From: Amycolatopsis sp. EV170708-02-1 | GTDB taxonomy: Bacteria; Actinomycetota; Actinomycetes; Mycobacteriales; Pseudonocardiaceae | NCBI RefSeq assembly: GCF_022479115.1 | Contig: NZ_CP092497.1 | Span: forward strand, 1,860,001-1,924,000 | Direction of reading: 5' to 3' | Length of the DNA: 64,000 nucleotides | Shown here: positions 1 through 8,855 of the stretch, one piece after another | Layout of the letters: every line of letters begins with the position of its first letter | Numbering within the stretch: position 1 is the stretch's first letter | The notes under the pieces: model-generated | The model's input: only the letters and a program-made list of their open reading frames with translations | Database searches by the model: none | Told to the model about the DNA's origin: nothing | Translations under genes and position numbers: made by a program

Positions 1-637
1 GCAGTACGAGATCACCCTCCCCGCCGACTACGACATGGGCATCATCCGCGACCGCGTCGCCACCCGCGGGCATCTTCTCGACGACTTCGGCGGACTGGGG
101 CTGAAGGTCTACGGGATCCGTGAGCGCGGCGTCGACGGCTCGACGCTGAACCAGTACTCGCCCTTCTACCTGTGGCACGACGAAGCCGGGATGAACGCCT
201 TCCTGTTCGGCGGACCGTTCAGCGGCATCGTCGAATCCTTCGGTCGTCCCGCCGTGCAGCACTGGACCGTGCTCGGCTTCGAGGAAGGACCCGCGTTCGG
301 CTCCCCTCCGGTCACGGCGGAAAAGCACGTCGTGCGGATCCCCGACGAGACCGATCCGGTCGCCTTCCTCGGCGAAGCCCTCGACGGGCTTCGCGAGCAC
401 CTGCGCCAGGACGGCGCGCATTCGGGCGCGCTCGCCGTCGATCCGCGGACCTGGCAGGTCGTCCGCTACAGCCTGTGGGCGGGCGAGGCGCCGGAGTCGG
501 ACGAGGTCCGGTACCGGATCCTCCACGTGTCCTCGCCGCAACTGGATCAGCTGCGGCGAGGACGGCAGTGGGATCAGCCGAGCAACGCGGCGAACAGCGC
601 GCCGGGATCGGCTTCGGGCGGACCGGCGGGCCACTGA
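1..637 (+). CDS. DUF4865 family protein (start just outside window)
   Basis: The reading frame is open from base 2 and begins QYEITLPADYD, the usual N-terminus of DUF4865 proteins. The initiator codon therefore almost certainly lies across the window edge, with only the last base of ATG visible at base 1, and about 211 residues are seen. The family is uncharacterised; an alpha/beta barrel-like EthD or monooxygenase-type fold is sometimes suggested, but no catalytic residue can be named here. The 3' end overlaps the 3' end of the opposite-strand SWIM gene by 64 bases, so the two genes converge with no terminator between them. Confidence 0.8.
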   Translation, partial: QYEITLPADYDMGIIRDRVATRGHLLDDFGGLGLKVYGIRERGVDGSTLNQYSPFYLWHDEAGMNAFLFGGPFSGIVESFGRPAVQHWTVLGFEEGPAFGSPPVTAEKHVVRIPDETDPVAFLGEALDGLREHLRQDGAHSGALAVDPRTWQVVRYSLWAGEAPESDEVRYRILHVSSPQLDQLRRGRQWDQPSNAANSAPGSASGGPAGH

Positions 638-1734
638 TCCCGGTACGGGTACCAGAGCCCGTCCCTGCCCAGCCGCACCTGCACCCCGGTCCCGTGCACC
701 GTGCAGCGGTTGCGTTCGACGTCCAGGCCTTCGCCGGGATCGTCCACGACCTCGGCGAAGGCGGCCCGTGCCCGGCCCATCGCCTGTGACGGCGGCGTCC
801 ACGCGGTCTCCAGGACGTCGAGACCGGCGCGGCCACCGTGCCGCCAAGCCAGCACCGCCCGATCGAAGTCCTCACCGTTCCCGGCCGGGCGCAACCGGTC
901 CGCGGTCTCCGGACGTGTGGCGGCGAGGCGGACGGCGTCCTGCTTGCGGGTGAGTTTCGGCTGCGACGCCAGCAGCGCGCCGGCCATCTGTCCCGCGTTG
1001 GCGACCAGCAGGGCGAAGGCCTCGGCCGGGATGCCGGGCGCACCGGGCACGGTCGGGCCACCGGTGGGCGCGAATCCGGCGAGGTCCGGCAACGGTCCCG
1101 GCTCGTCGGCGTACGCCCGCTCGGCGTCGATGCCGTCGTCCCCGGTGCGCACGAACCGGGGCGCGTTGCGCCGTTGCAGCTCGTCGAGCAGCTCCCGCTC
1201 CCCCTTGCCACGCATCAGCAACAGCACGAACGGGTCGGCGTCGAGCAGCCAGGACGCCTGGAACGACAGCGCCGCGGCGTGGCGGCACGGCAGCTCCCAG
1301 CCCGGGCAGTCGCAGTCCGGATCGAGATCACCGATACCGGGCAGCAGATGCACCCCGGCGTCGTCGGCGGCCTCGACGAGGTCGTGCGGCATGTCCCGGT
1401 CCAGCAACGCGGCCAGGTGCCCGGCACGGGAGGCGACCCGGTCGAGGAAGCGGTCCCATTCGTCGCCGGTCAGTTCCGCGAGGCGGACCTCGGTGCGGTA
1501 CTGGCCCTCCTGGTCGTCGACCACCGCGGCGATCCGGCCGGGGCTGACCGTGATCGGGCCGACGCGCCCCGCCGCGGCGTACTTGCGGCCCTGTTTGAGC
1601 TGCCGCAGGTCCAGCGCGGTGTCCTCCATCGCGCTGATCCACGCGCGACCCCACCACGAGCGGGCGAACTGGCCGCGTCCACCTTGCGCGCCGAAGGCGG
1701 GGAAACCGCGGACACGGTCTTCGGGCGTGCTCAT
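574..1734 (-). CDS. SWIM zinc finger protein
   Basis: The 386-residue product carries a SWIM-type zinc site with C141, C143, C150 and H152 (C-x-C-x6-C-x-H). SWIM fingers bind DNA or protein and in actinomycetes are commonly encoded beside SNF2 helicases. The start is ATG at 1734, which overlaps the stop of the upstream helicase in an ATGA arrangement, so the two are translationally coupled and probably act together. An in-frame extension upstream is possible but would lie inside the helicase gene and has low-complexity composition, so it was rejected. Confidence 0.85.
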   Translation of the reverse strand: MSTPEDRVRGFPAFGAQGGRGQFARSWWGRAWISAMEDTALDLRQLKQGRKYAAAGRVGPITVSPGRIAAVVDDQEGQYRTEVRLAELTGDEWDRFLDRVASRAGHLAALLDRDMPHDLVEAADDAGVHLLPGIGDLDPDCDCPGWELPCRHAAALSFQASWLLDADPFVLLLMRGKGERELLDELQRRNAPRFVRTGDDGIDAERAYADEPGPLPDLAGFAPTGGPTVPGAPGIPAEAFALLVANAGQMAGALLASQPKLTRKQDAVRLAATRPETADRLRPAGNGEDFDRAVLAWRHGGRAGLDVLETAWTPPSQAMGRARAAFAEVVDDPGEGLDVERNRCTVHGTGVQVRLGRDGLWYPYRDQWPAGPPEADPGALFAALLG

Positions 1735-4448
1735 CGGCGGCTCCTCAGCTCGACCAGCTCGGCCAGCTCCTCGTCGGTCAGTTCGGTCAGGGCGGCCTCT
1801 CCGCCGGCGAGCACCGCGTCGGCGAGCGCGCGCTTCTCCCGCAGCATCGCCGCGATCCGGTCCTCGACCGTGCCCTCGGCGATGAGCCGGTGCACCTGCA
1901 CCGGCCTGGTCTGCCCGATCCGGTACGCGCGGTCGGTGGCCTGGTCCTCCACCGCGGGATTCCACCAGCGGTCGTAATGCACGACGTGATCGGCGCGGGT
2001 CAGGTTGAGCCCGGTCCCCGCCGCCTTGAGCGACAACAGGAACACCGGCACCTCACCGGCCTGGAACCGGCGCACGAGATCCTCGCGTTTGGGCACCGGC
2101 GTGCCACCGTGCAGCAGCTGCGTGCCGATTCCGCGCTGCGCGAGATGCCGTTCCAGCAGCCGCGCCATGGCGACGTACTGCGTGAACACCAGCACCGCGC
2201 CGTCCTCGGCGAGGATCGTGCCCAGCAGTTCGTCGAGCAGCTCGAGCTTGCCCGACCGGCCGTCCAGCACCGCTTCCGACGGCTCCTTGAGGTACTGCGC
2301 GGGATGGTTGCAGATCTGCTTGAGCCCGGTGAGCAGCTTGACGATCCGGCCGCGGCGCGCGATGCCCTCGCTCCCGGCGATCTCGGCCATCAGCTCGCGC
2401 ACCGTCGCCTCGTACAGGGCGGCTTGCTCGGCCGTGAGCGTCACCGGGCGGTCGGTCTCGGTCTTGGCGGGCAGCTCCGGCGCGATCCCCGGATCGGATT
2501 TGCGCCGGCGCAACAGGAACGGGCGGACCAGCCGGGACAGCCGTTCCGCGACGTCCGGGTCCTTGCCGGACTCGACCGGTTTCGCCCACACCCGCCGGAA
2601 ATCGGCCATGGTGCCGAGCAGCCCCGGTGTCGTCCAGTCGAGGATCGCCCACAGCTCGGCGAGGTTGTTCTCCACCGGGGTGCCCGTCAGCGCCACCCGC
2701 GCCGACGACGTCAGCGTCCGCAACGCCTTCGCCGTGCCGGAGCGGTGGTTCTTGACGTGCTGGGCCTCGTCGGCGACCAGCAGTCCCCAGTGGACGGCTC
2801 CCAGCGGTTCCGGGTCCACGCGCAAGGTGCCGTAGGTCGTGAGCACGAAGCCGCCGCCGAGATCGTCCAGCGAACGTTCGGTGCCGTGGAACCGCCGCAC
2901 CGGGACACCGGGGGCGAACTTGGTGATCTCGCGTTCCCAGTTCCCCAGCAGTGAGGCCGGGCAGACGACCAGGGTCGGGCCGTCCGCGCGATGCAGATGC
3001 AGCGAGATCAGCGTGATCGTCTTGCCGAGACCCATGTCGTCGGCGAGACAGCCGCCGAGCCCGATCGACGTCATGGCGGTGAGCCATTGCAGCCCGCGCA
3101 TCTGGTAGTCGCGCAGGGTCGCGGCCAGGCCTCGTGGCGGGGCCTGCGGTTCGGGTGGGGCGAGCAGCCGCTCCCGCAGCGCGGCGAGCCAGCCGTCGGT
3201 GAGGACGTCGACGCGTTCACCGTCGATCTCGGTGGTCCCGCTCAAGGCGGCGCCGAGCGCGTCGATCGGCGTGAGCGGCTTCAGCGCGCGATCCCGCGCC
3301 TTCGCCGCGAGCGCCGGGTCGACGAGCACCCACTGGTCGCGCAACCGCACGACGGGACGGTGCGCCTCGGCCAGCGCGTCCATCTCGGCCGCGGTGAGCG
3401 GGGCCCCACCGAGGGCCAGCTGCCAGTCGAATTGCAGCAGCGTGCCACCGGCGAAGAACGACGGGAGATCGGCGGGCGGCGCGTCACCGCCGCCGACGAC
3501 CGCCTTCGCGCTCAGGTCGCGAGCGAGTTCGGCGGGCCAGTGCACGTCGATGCCCGCCGTGGCCAGCAGCGGCGCCGCGGTGGTGAGCAGTTCGGTGATG
3601 TCGGTGTCGCCGAGCCCGACCTCGTCGGGGACCGCGGCGCTCAGCAGGGGTTCCAGCGGTGGCCACAAGTGCGCGGCACGGCGCAACGCCAGCATCACGT
3701 CGATCCGCGCCCTCGGGCCGAACCGGTCGTCGCCCGCCCAGAGCGCGGCGGCGTCGGCCAAGACGCCCGGGTCGGCCAGGCTGTGTACCTGGACGACCCC
3801 GCTGAACCGGCCGATCGTGAAGTCGTCGCCCGGTGCTTCGATCCGTACCGAGACCCGGACCCCGGAATCCAGCCCCGCCGCGACCTCGGCCGCCCAGTCC
3901 CGAAGCTGTGGAACACGGTGCGACGGCGTGGCGGCGAACGCCTTCACCCCGGCCGCTTGAGCGGCAGCGGGCGTGCGGGGAAGGGTGTCGGCCACGGCGT
4001 CCAGGAACGCGCGCAGCAACGGATACCGTGCGGGAAGCAGGTTTCCCTCACCCGGGATCGCCCGCGCTCGCGCAGGCATCGCTTCGGACAACTCCCGCAG
4101 CCAAGCGGCGTCGGCGGGTTCCAGCGGTCCGGCGCGCCAGGCGTCCACATCGGACTCCGTGAGCCCGGGAAGCAACCTTCCCGCCTCGGCGAGCTTCAAT
4201 GCCGCCGCGGCCGCCGTGCTCCAGAAACGCGCGGAGAGGTCGTCGCTCTCACGCAGGCGCAGCAGCGCGGGGAGCGCCTCGGCCATCGGGAGCCGGACGC
4301 ACGGCGCCGTGGTGATCGCTGGGAGGGCGACGGTCACCTCCTCGGCCCCCGGCGTGTTCCCCTCGGCGCTCCAGAAGACGAATCCGCTGGTCCGAGGGGG
4401 ATTGTTCGGTTCGAAAGCGACACTGCCGAAACCGTCGTGAGACGCCAC
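1731..4448 (-). CDS. SNF2-family DEAD/DEAH-like helicase
   Basis: This 905-residue protein has a bacterial SNF2 architecture. The N-terminal half (about 1-430) is a helicase-associated region. The ATPase core follows, with Walker A DDMGLGKT at 470-477, the DEAQ box at 560-563 and TGTPVENN at 588-595. The C-terminal helicase lobe has SLKAAGTGLNL at 806-816 and DRAYRIGQ at 839-846. All motifs needed for ATP-driven DNA translocation are intact. The start is GTG at 4448. It is the first gene of a two-gene operon with the SWIM protein and is divergent from a TetR gene across a palindromic intergenic region, so it may be under that regulator. Confidence 0.92.
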   Translation of the reverse strand: MASHDGFGSVAFEPNNPPRTSGFVFWSAEGNTPGAEEVTVALPAITTAPCVRLPMAEALPALLRLRESDDLSARFWSTAAAAALKLAEAGRLLPGLTESDVDAWRAGPLEPADAAWLRELSEAMPARARAIPGEGNLLPARYPLLRAFLDAVADTLPRTPAAAQAAGVKAFAATPSHRVPQLRDWAAEVAAGLDSGVRVSVRIEAPGDDFTIGRFSGVVQVHSLADPGVLADAAALWAGDDRFGPRARIDVMLALRRAAHLWPPLEPLLSAAVPDEVGLGDTDITELLTTAAPLLATAGIDVHWPAELARDLSAKAVVGGGDAPPADLPSFFAGGTLLQFDWQLALGGAPLTAAEMDALAEAHRPVVRLRDQWVLVDPALAAKARDRALKPLTPIDALGAALSGTTEIDGERVDVLTDGWLAALRERLLAPPEPQAPPRGLAATLRDYQMRGLQWLTAMTSIGLGGCLADDMGLGKTITLISLHLHRADGPTLVVCPASLLGNWEREITKFAPGVPVRRFHGTERSLDDLGGGFVLTTYGTLRVDPEPLGAVHWGLLVADEAQHVKNHRSGTAKALRTLTSSARVALTGTPVENNLAELWAILDWTTPGLLGTMADFRRVWAKPVESGKDPDVAERLSRLVRPFLLRRRKSDPGIAPELPAKTETDRPVTLTAEQAALYEATVRELMAEIAGSEGIARRGRIVKLLTGLKQICNHPAQYLKEPSEAVLDGRSGKLELLDELLGTILAEDGAVLVFTQYVAMARLLERHLAQRGIGTQLLHGGTPVPKREDLVRRFQAGEVPVFLLSLKAAGTGLNLTRADHVVHYDRWWNPAVEDQATDRAYRIGQTRPVQVHRLIAEGTVEDRIAAMLREKRALADAVLAGGEAALTELTDEELAELVELRSRR

Positions 4449-4461
4449 TCAACCCCAATCT

Positions 4462-4505
4462 CTGTACGGTGTACAGTTCAGGATAACACAACTCCGTACA
4501 CCGTA
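4462..4505. promoter_or_regulatory. TetR-type operator between divergent genes
   Basis: A 15-base palindrome CTGTACGGTGTACAG lies at 4462-4476. Its core TACGGTGTAC (4465-4474) recurs exactly as the reverse complement GTACACCGTA at 4496-4505. The second copy ends 11 bases before the ATG of the TetR gene. Paired inverted sites in a divergent promoter are the usual layout of TetR autoregulation. Control of the helicase as well is inference. Confidence 0.7.
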
Positions 4506-4516
4506 GAGAGAATGTG

Positions 4517-5311
4517 ATGACGGACGCGGACCACACCGGTGCGGGCGATCCACGGCGGACCATCGAGCTGCTCTGGGGCGTGCGCGAGAAACCCCGCCGC
4601 GGCCCCAAACCCAAGCTCACCGTCGACGAGATCGTCACCGCCGCGATCGAGATCGCCGACACCGAGGGCATCACCTCGCTGTCGGTGCGCCGGGGCGCGG
4701 AGAAGCTCGGCGTCTCCCCCATGACGATGTACACCTACATCCACAGCCGCGCCGAGCTGCTCGACTTGATGATGGACCGGGTCCACGGTGAACTGACCGA
4801 TCCCCCGGAGAGTCACGACTGGCGGGTCACGATGACGATCCTCGCCGAGGACGCCTGGGAGATGTACCACCGGCATCCCTGGATGCTCCAGCTCACCACC
4901 GGCCGTCTCCCGCTCGGCCCGCACACCTTCGCGAAACACGAACGCGAGCTGAAGGCCGTCGACGCCATCGGGCTCACCGATCTGGAGATGGACGCCGTCG
5001 TGGCGATGGTCAACGGATTCGTGCAGGGCATCGCGCGCGGTTCGGTGGAATCGGCGAGTCTCGTGCGGCGATCCGGCCTGACGGACATGGAGTGGTGGAC
5101 GGCCAGCGCACCCGTGCTCGCGGAGATCCCCGAAGCCGACGCCGGCCTGTTCCCGCTGGCGGCGCGCATCGGGCAGGCCGCCGGGGAGGCGCACGGTGCG
5201 GCGAGCGCGCCGCTGCACACCTTCCGATTCGGGCTGGCACGGATCCTGGACGGCGTCGAGCAGCTGGTCACCGGGGGCTCCGGCACCTCGGGGACCGAAC
5301 TTCCCTCCTGA
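4517..5311 (+). CDS. TetR family regulator with C-terminal TetR_C_1-like domain
   Basis: The protein of 264 residues has an N-terminal helix-turn-helix (about 40-85, ending in SPMTMYTYIHSRAELL) and a long C-terminal ligand domain of the kind seen in TetR regulators of drug resistance. ATG at 4517 is chosen over the adjacent GTG at 4514 because it stands 6 bases after the purine-rich GAGAG. It is divergent from the SNF2 gene and preceded by an inverted-repeat operator. Its ligand is unknown, and its neighbours do not include an obvious transporter. Confidence 0.88.
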   Translation: MTDADHTGAGDPRRTIELLWGVREKPRRGPKPKLTVDEIVTAAIEIADTEGITSLSVRRGAEKLGVSPMTMYTYIHSRAELLDLMMDRVHGELTDPPESHDWRVTMTILAEDAWEMYHRHPWMLQLTTGRLPLGPHTFAKHERELKAVDAIGLTDLEMDAVVAMVNGFVQGIARGSVESASLVRRSGLTDMEWWTASAPVLAEIPEADAGLFPLAARIGQAAGEAHGAASAPLHTFRFGLARILDGVEQLVTGGSGTSGTELPS

Positions 5312-5326
5312 GCCGATGAGAGATGA

Positions 5327-5376
5327 GGCGAAAGCTCCTTTCATCGCATCAGACGCGGCGAAGGGAGCCTTCAGCC
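5327..5376. repeat. Dispersed palindromic repeat, imperfect copy
   Basis: A long imperfect hairpin lies between two convergent genes. Its right half (5355-5378) is identical over 24 bases to positions 37315-37338, the right half of the perfect copy at 37287. The likely role is a bidirectional terminator. Confidence 0.65.
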
Positions 5377-5399
5377 CGCCACCGGCACCCGCGCCGAGG

Positions 5400-5627
5400 T
5401 CACTTCCCGTGTCGTCGCAGCCGGCGATAGAGCAGCCACAGCGCCAGCGCGACCGGCGTCAGGACCGCGGTGAACAGGATCCCCGCGAACATCCCGTAGC
5501 CGTGCGGATCGGACGACAGTCCTGTCGCACTGAGCACCGCGCTCCCGGCGAGCAACACGATCACCGCCACGACACCGACGAACGCGCCGAGAACGACGCG
5601 CCGCACCACCGTCCGCGAGGCCGTCAT
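5400..5627 (-). CDS. Small membrane protein, two TM segments
   Basis: The protein has 75 residues with two hydrophobic helices (about 12-34 and 45-66) and a basic C-terminus RRLRRHGK. It is the last gene of a four-gene operon, and its ATG overlaps the stop of the lipoprotein gene in an ATGA arrangement. No family is recognised. Its position suggests it serves the same envelope or secretion function as the WXG100-type genes upstream. Confidence 0.65.
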   Translation of the reverse strand: MTASRTVVRRVVLGAFVGVVAVIVLLAGSAVLSATGLSSDPHGYGMFAGILFTAVLTPVALALWLLYRRLRRHGK

Positions 5628-6160
5628 GCCGGATCGGGAGTGCAGACGGTCAGGAACGACTTCCGGTTCTCTCGCTGCACAGCCGCCGCGTCCATCCAGC
5701 CGCTCCGGCCGAACAGGTAGCTCCCGGCCGGATGCCCGGCCGACTCACGCAGCACCTGGGCGACATCCGCCTTGGCACCGTTGGCTTTCGGGCCGTCGAC
5801 GGCGATGCTGACCGAGCCCGCCTTGGTCCAGTCGTACGCGGCAGGCAGCGGTGTCCGGACCTGGAGGCCACCGGTGTCCGAAGAGGACGCACCCAGCAGG
5901 TCCAGCCGTTCCACCCGCACGCCCGGACGCGGCGCGGCCCACACCTGCTCCGTGCTGTTCCGCGTGCCGGAGTCGAAGGTCAGCCTCAGTCCGGTGACGC
6001 CCTCGCACGGGGTGCCCGTCCACAGCTTCAAAACGCCGCCGTCGACGCGGAACCCGGCCTCCGGCGGCAGTGACGGCGCGAACTGCGCCTTGGTGTCGCA
6101 TGCCGCGGTCACCGCCACCACGAGCAACGCGCCGCAGATCCGCCTAGTGATATCCGCCAT
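5624..6160 (-). CDS. Putative lipoprotein
   Basis: The protein of 178 residues begins with a lipoprotein signal peptide, a basic start followed by a hydrophobic stretch ending VTAAC, so Cys21 would be lipidated. The rest is a soluble extracytoplasmic domain with no recognised family. ATG 6160 is used because upstream in-frame residues lack a signal-peptide shape. It overlaps the upstream HEERH gene by 17 bases and the downstream membrane gene by 4 bases, so it is translationally linked to both. Confidence 0.75.
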   Translation of the reverse strand: MADITRRICGALLVVAVTAACDTKAQFAPSLPPEAGFRVDGGVLKLWTGTPCEGVTGLRLTFDSGTRNSTEQVWAAPRPGVRVERLDLLGASSSDTGGLQVRTPLPAAYDWTKAGSVSIAVDGPKANGAKADVAQVLRESAGHPAGSYLFGRSGWMDAAAVQRENRKSFLTVCTPDPA

Positions 6161-7544
6161 CGGAGAGTCCCGCGTCTTCCTCGGTTTCGTTGCCGCCAGT
6201 GACCTGCTCCCACGCGTAGGAGGCGAGGAAACCGGCATAGCCTTCGCGTGCCCATTGCTGGGAGTGGCGCTCCTCGTGGTGCAGCAACCGGTCCAGGTCG
6301 AGCGAGCCCTGGGACGCGCCGTTGTCGTCCTCGTACCAGGCGTGCCCCGACTTCACCACCTCGCGAAGTTGCTGCGCCGGATCCTCCGCGTCGTCGATGT
6401 TCACCATGAACGTGTCGCCCCAGGCGGTCCCGCCCTGTTGGCTGAACTGGTCCTGGATGAGGTTCCCGCCCAGGCCCATCATCATGCCGTTCGGGGTGGT
6501 CACCAGCCGCCCGCCGTTGCCGTGCACGAAACCCACGTCGTCGTCGTAGCTCCAGGAGTTCTCCCGCTGCCGGTCGGTGATCCGCCGCAGCTCCTCGGAT
6601 CCGTACGGGGTCGGCGCGAAGTCGGTCTTCTCGCCTTCGGTGCCGTAGTCGGTGCCCGCGTTGAGGATGTAGGTCATCCGCACCGCCTTGGCGGCGTCGT
6701 CCCCGCTGATGTCGGTCGGCATCAGGAAGTACGACTTGTAGGTCCCGTCGCCGTCCTCGTCCTCGCGGATCTCCTCCATCCCGTCGAGGACCTTGAAGTC
6801 CTCCGGGGTGATGTCGTGGTCGTCGGCGATCTTCTTGATGGTGTCGATCGATACGCCCCGGCGCACGGCGTTCTCGAGCCACTGCCGGTAGTGGCCGGAC
6901 GCGGGCGGACCGGTCAGCAGCCCGGCGTCGCGCAGCGCCTGCTCCATCTCGACCACTCCGGCGTCGATCTCCCCGCCTCTCCTGGCGCCTGCCAGGTCGG
7001 TCGCCTCGTGGTCGCTGATCTGGCCGTCCTGTACGAGCCGCATCACCCGGGCGAGGGCGGCGTCGATGCTGTTCGCCGCGGTGAGGATCGCCTTGGTTTC
7101 CTGCTCCAGCTGCTTGCGGATGGTTTCGCGGTGCCGTCGGGACTCGGCCTGCTCTTCGGCCTCGAACCGTGACTTCGGCGGCGGGTCGGCGGGTTTGCCG
7201 TCCACGATCGCGCCATCGGCCGCGACGCTGAACTGGTAAGTGCCGGCGAGGGAGTCGTTGTTGGCGACCCTGGTCTTCAGCGCGGACACGTCGTCCGAGG
7301 CGTTCTGCAGGGCACGTTCGACGGCGGACAGTTCCGCGATCAGGATCTCGGCCTTGTTCCGCGTGTCGCCCAGCGAACCGCGGGCGCGTTCGCCCGCGGG
7401 GCCGCGCCAGTCGGGCAGCTTCCTGGCGTCGTCGAGTTCGTCCTGCAGCCCGATGAGCTTGTCCCGCCGCCCGGCCAGGTTGGTGGCCGTCGTGTGGAGT
7501 GCCTCGGCGTCCCATTCGCGGACGTCGTCGTAGCCGACCGTCAT
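6144..7544 (-). CDS. WXG100-like protein with HEERH metalloprotease-like C-terminus
   Basis: The 466-residue protein has an N-terminal helical region with a WXG signature (W46-R-G48), typical of type VII secretion substrates. A charged middle region follows, then a C-terminal domain with HHEERHSQQW (HEERH at 423-427), a sequence of the HExxH zinc-hydrolase type. This combination suggests a secreted enzyme or toxin, but the catalytic role is inference because a third zinc ligand cannot be fixed by eye. ATG 7544 overlaps the stop of the 95-residue WXG100-like gene (ATGA), which would be its co-secreted partner. Confidence 0.7.
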   Translation of the reverse strand: MTVGYDDVREWDAEALHTTATNLAGRRDKLIGLQDELDDARKLPDWRGPAGERARGSLGDTRNKAEILIAELSAVERALQNASDDVSALKTRVANNDSLAGTYQFSVAADGAIVDGKPADPPPKSRFEAEEQAESRRHRETIRKQLEQETKAILTAANSIDAALARVMRLVQDGQISDHEATDLAGARRGGEIDAGVVEMEQALRDAGLLTGPPASGHYRQWLENAVRRGVSIDTIKKIADDHDITPEDFKVLDGMEEIREDEDGDGTYKSYFLMPTDISGDDAAKAVRMTYILNAGTDYGTEGEKTDFAPTPYGSEELRRITDRQRENSWSYDDDVGFVHGNGGRLVTTPNGMMMGLGGNLIQDQFSQQGGTAWGDTFMVNIDDAEDPAQQLREVVKSGHAWYEDDNGASQGSLDLDRLLHHEERHSQQWAREGYAGFLASYAWEQVTGGNETEEDAGLSDGGYH

Positions 7545-7828
7545 CCTCCGAAAGCCTCCTCCGCGGAGTTCTCGTTTTCGGAGTACGCCTTGGCGGCCGC
7601 GGTGATCGATTCGCTCCAGCGGTCGATCTCGCCGGCCCACCCCTTCGCGCGCTCGGTGCACGTCGACGCCAGCGCCGGCGCGCTCTTCGCGGCCTCGCCA
7701 CCCGGCAACGCCGTCGCTATCGCGTCCAAGCCTGTGCCCGGTTCCACGGCTCTGGCCTGGTCCGCGGCGGATCCCGCGGCCTTGGCCGCGGTCCGCAGCT
7801 GACCGATCTGGACCTCGTACCCGCTCAC
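7541..7828 (-). CDS. EspC/WXG100-like small secretion protein
   Basis: The protein has 95 residues and is all-helical. It has a single conserved Trp region (KGWAGEIDRW) and a C-terminal AYSENE stretch resembling the YxxxD/E export signal of type VII substrates. Length and composition match the EspC-like or ESAT-6-like families. The start is GTG 7828. It heads an operon of four overlapping genes (small partner, HEERH protein, lipoprotein, membrane protein). No EccC-type ATPase is present in the window, so secretion would depend on a system encoded elsewhere. Confidence 0.7.
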   Translation of the reverse strand: MSGYEVQIGQLRTAAKAAGSAADQARAVEPGTGLDAIATALPGGEAAKSAPALASTCTERAKGWAGEIDRWSESITAAAKAYSENENSAEEAFGG

Positions 7829-7864
7829 GCCCGTGCCCCAAACCCTGGATAGGTGAGCGGCACT

Positions 7865-8812
7865 CTACGTCAGCTCGGAACGCTCCACAGCCGATTCGCG
7901 CGAAGGGGTGGCAGCGTCGGCCAGCCGCCGGACGACGTCGTCGTACCGCGCTTGATCGGCTGCCGCACGGGCCTGTGCCCGCTCCAGTTCCTCGGCGAGG
8001 GCCGTCGCCCTGGCTTCGGCGAGGCTTCTGGCGGTGTGTTCTTCCGAGAGCGACGCCCGGAGCCCGGCCGATTCCTTTTCGGACACCGTCGCCCGCGTCT
8101 TGGCCTCGTCGAGCCGGTGCCGCAGCGCTTCGAGTTCCGCGACCGCTCGGGCCAGCGCCGTGTCGCGTTCGCCCAGCTCCGCGGTCAGCCTGGACTTCTC
8201 CTCACGCAGCGTCCCGAGTTCGGCGGCAAGCGCGTCACGGGCACGTTCGGCCGCCACGGTCGCGGCTTCCGCGGCGCCACGGGCTCGTTCGTGGGCGGCG
8301 ACCTCGGCCCAGGAACGCTGCCTGGTCTCCTCCGCGTCCTTCAAGGCCTGTTCGGCGGCGCGTTCCGCCTTGGCCTTGGCCGTCTTGTCGTCGCGGGACG
8401 CGGCCAACGCCGCCGCACGGGCGGTGTCGGCCTTCGCGGCCGCCTGCTGCGCGTCCTCAGCCTCGCGCCGGGCAGCCGCCGCGTCCGTCTCGGCTTCGGT
8501 CACCCGGCCCAGCGCCGCCTCGCCGGCGTCGTCGAACCGCGAACGCATCGCGTCCAGCAGTTCCACGAGCGACGCCGCCAGCGGTGTGAACTCGTCGGCG
8601 ATCCGGCGGACTTCCAGCAACGGATCCGCCACACTCGCCACCGCGGCCGCCCGCCGGGCGCGCGAGGCGGCATCGGCGTGGGCCTTGCCGCAGTAGGCCG
8701 AGGGACGGCCGCCCTTGCGTTTCCCCTCGGCGTCCACCGCGGGCGGGGGCAAGGGATTCTCGCAGCCTTCCAGCGCGCAGAGCCGGACCTCGTCGGCGTC
8801 CGTATCGATCAC
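7865..8812 (-). CDS. Zinc-site/coiled-coil protein, copy 1
   Basis: The protein has 315 residues. The N-terminus holds a Cys/His cluster (C12, C17, then PLPPP, GGRP and YC with a following His). Almost all of the remainder (about 90-300) is a long Ala/Glu/Arg-rich coiled coil. The same N-terminal pattern followed by a coiled coil occurs in the protein at 25386-26486, so the two are paralogues. The layout resembles KfrA-like or SMC-like DNA-organising proteins, but no family was confirmed. The start is GTG 8812. It stands alone between the secretion operon and a glycosyltransferase. Confidence 0.7.
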   Translation of the reverse strand: MIDTDADEVRLCALEGCENPLPPPAVDAEGKRKGGRPSAYCGKAHADAASRARRAAAVASVADPLLEVRRIADEFTPLAASLVELLDAMRSRFDDAGEAALGRVTEAETDAAAARREAEDAQQAAAKADTARAAALAASRDDKTAKAKAERAAEQALKDAEETRQRSWAEVAAHERARGAAEAATVAAERARDALAAELGTLREEKSRLTAELGERDTALARAVAELEALRHRLDEAKTRATVSEKESAGLRASLSEEHTARSLAEARATALAEELERAQARAAADQARYDDVVRRLADAATPSRESAVERSELT

Positions 8813-8855
8813 CGCAGCAGGGTAGCGCTGCCGCCCCGGCGATAGGGTCGCTCAC

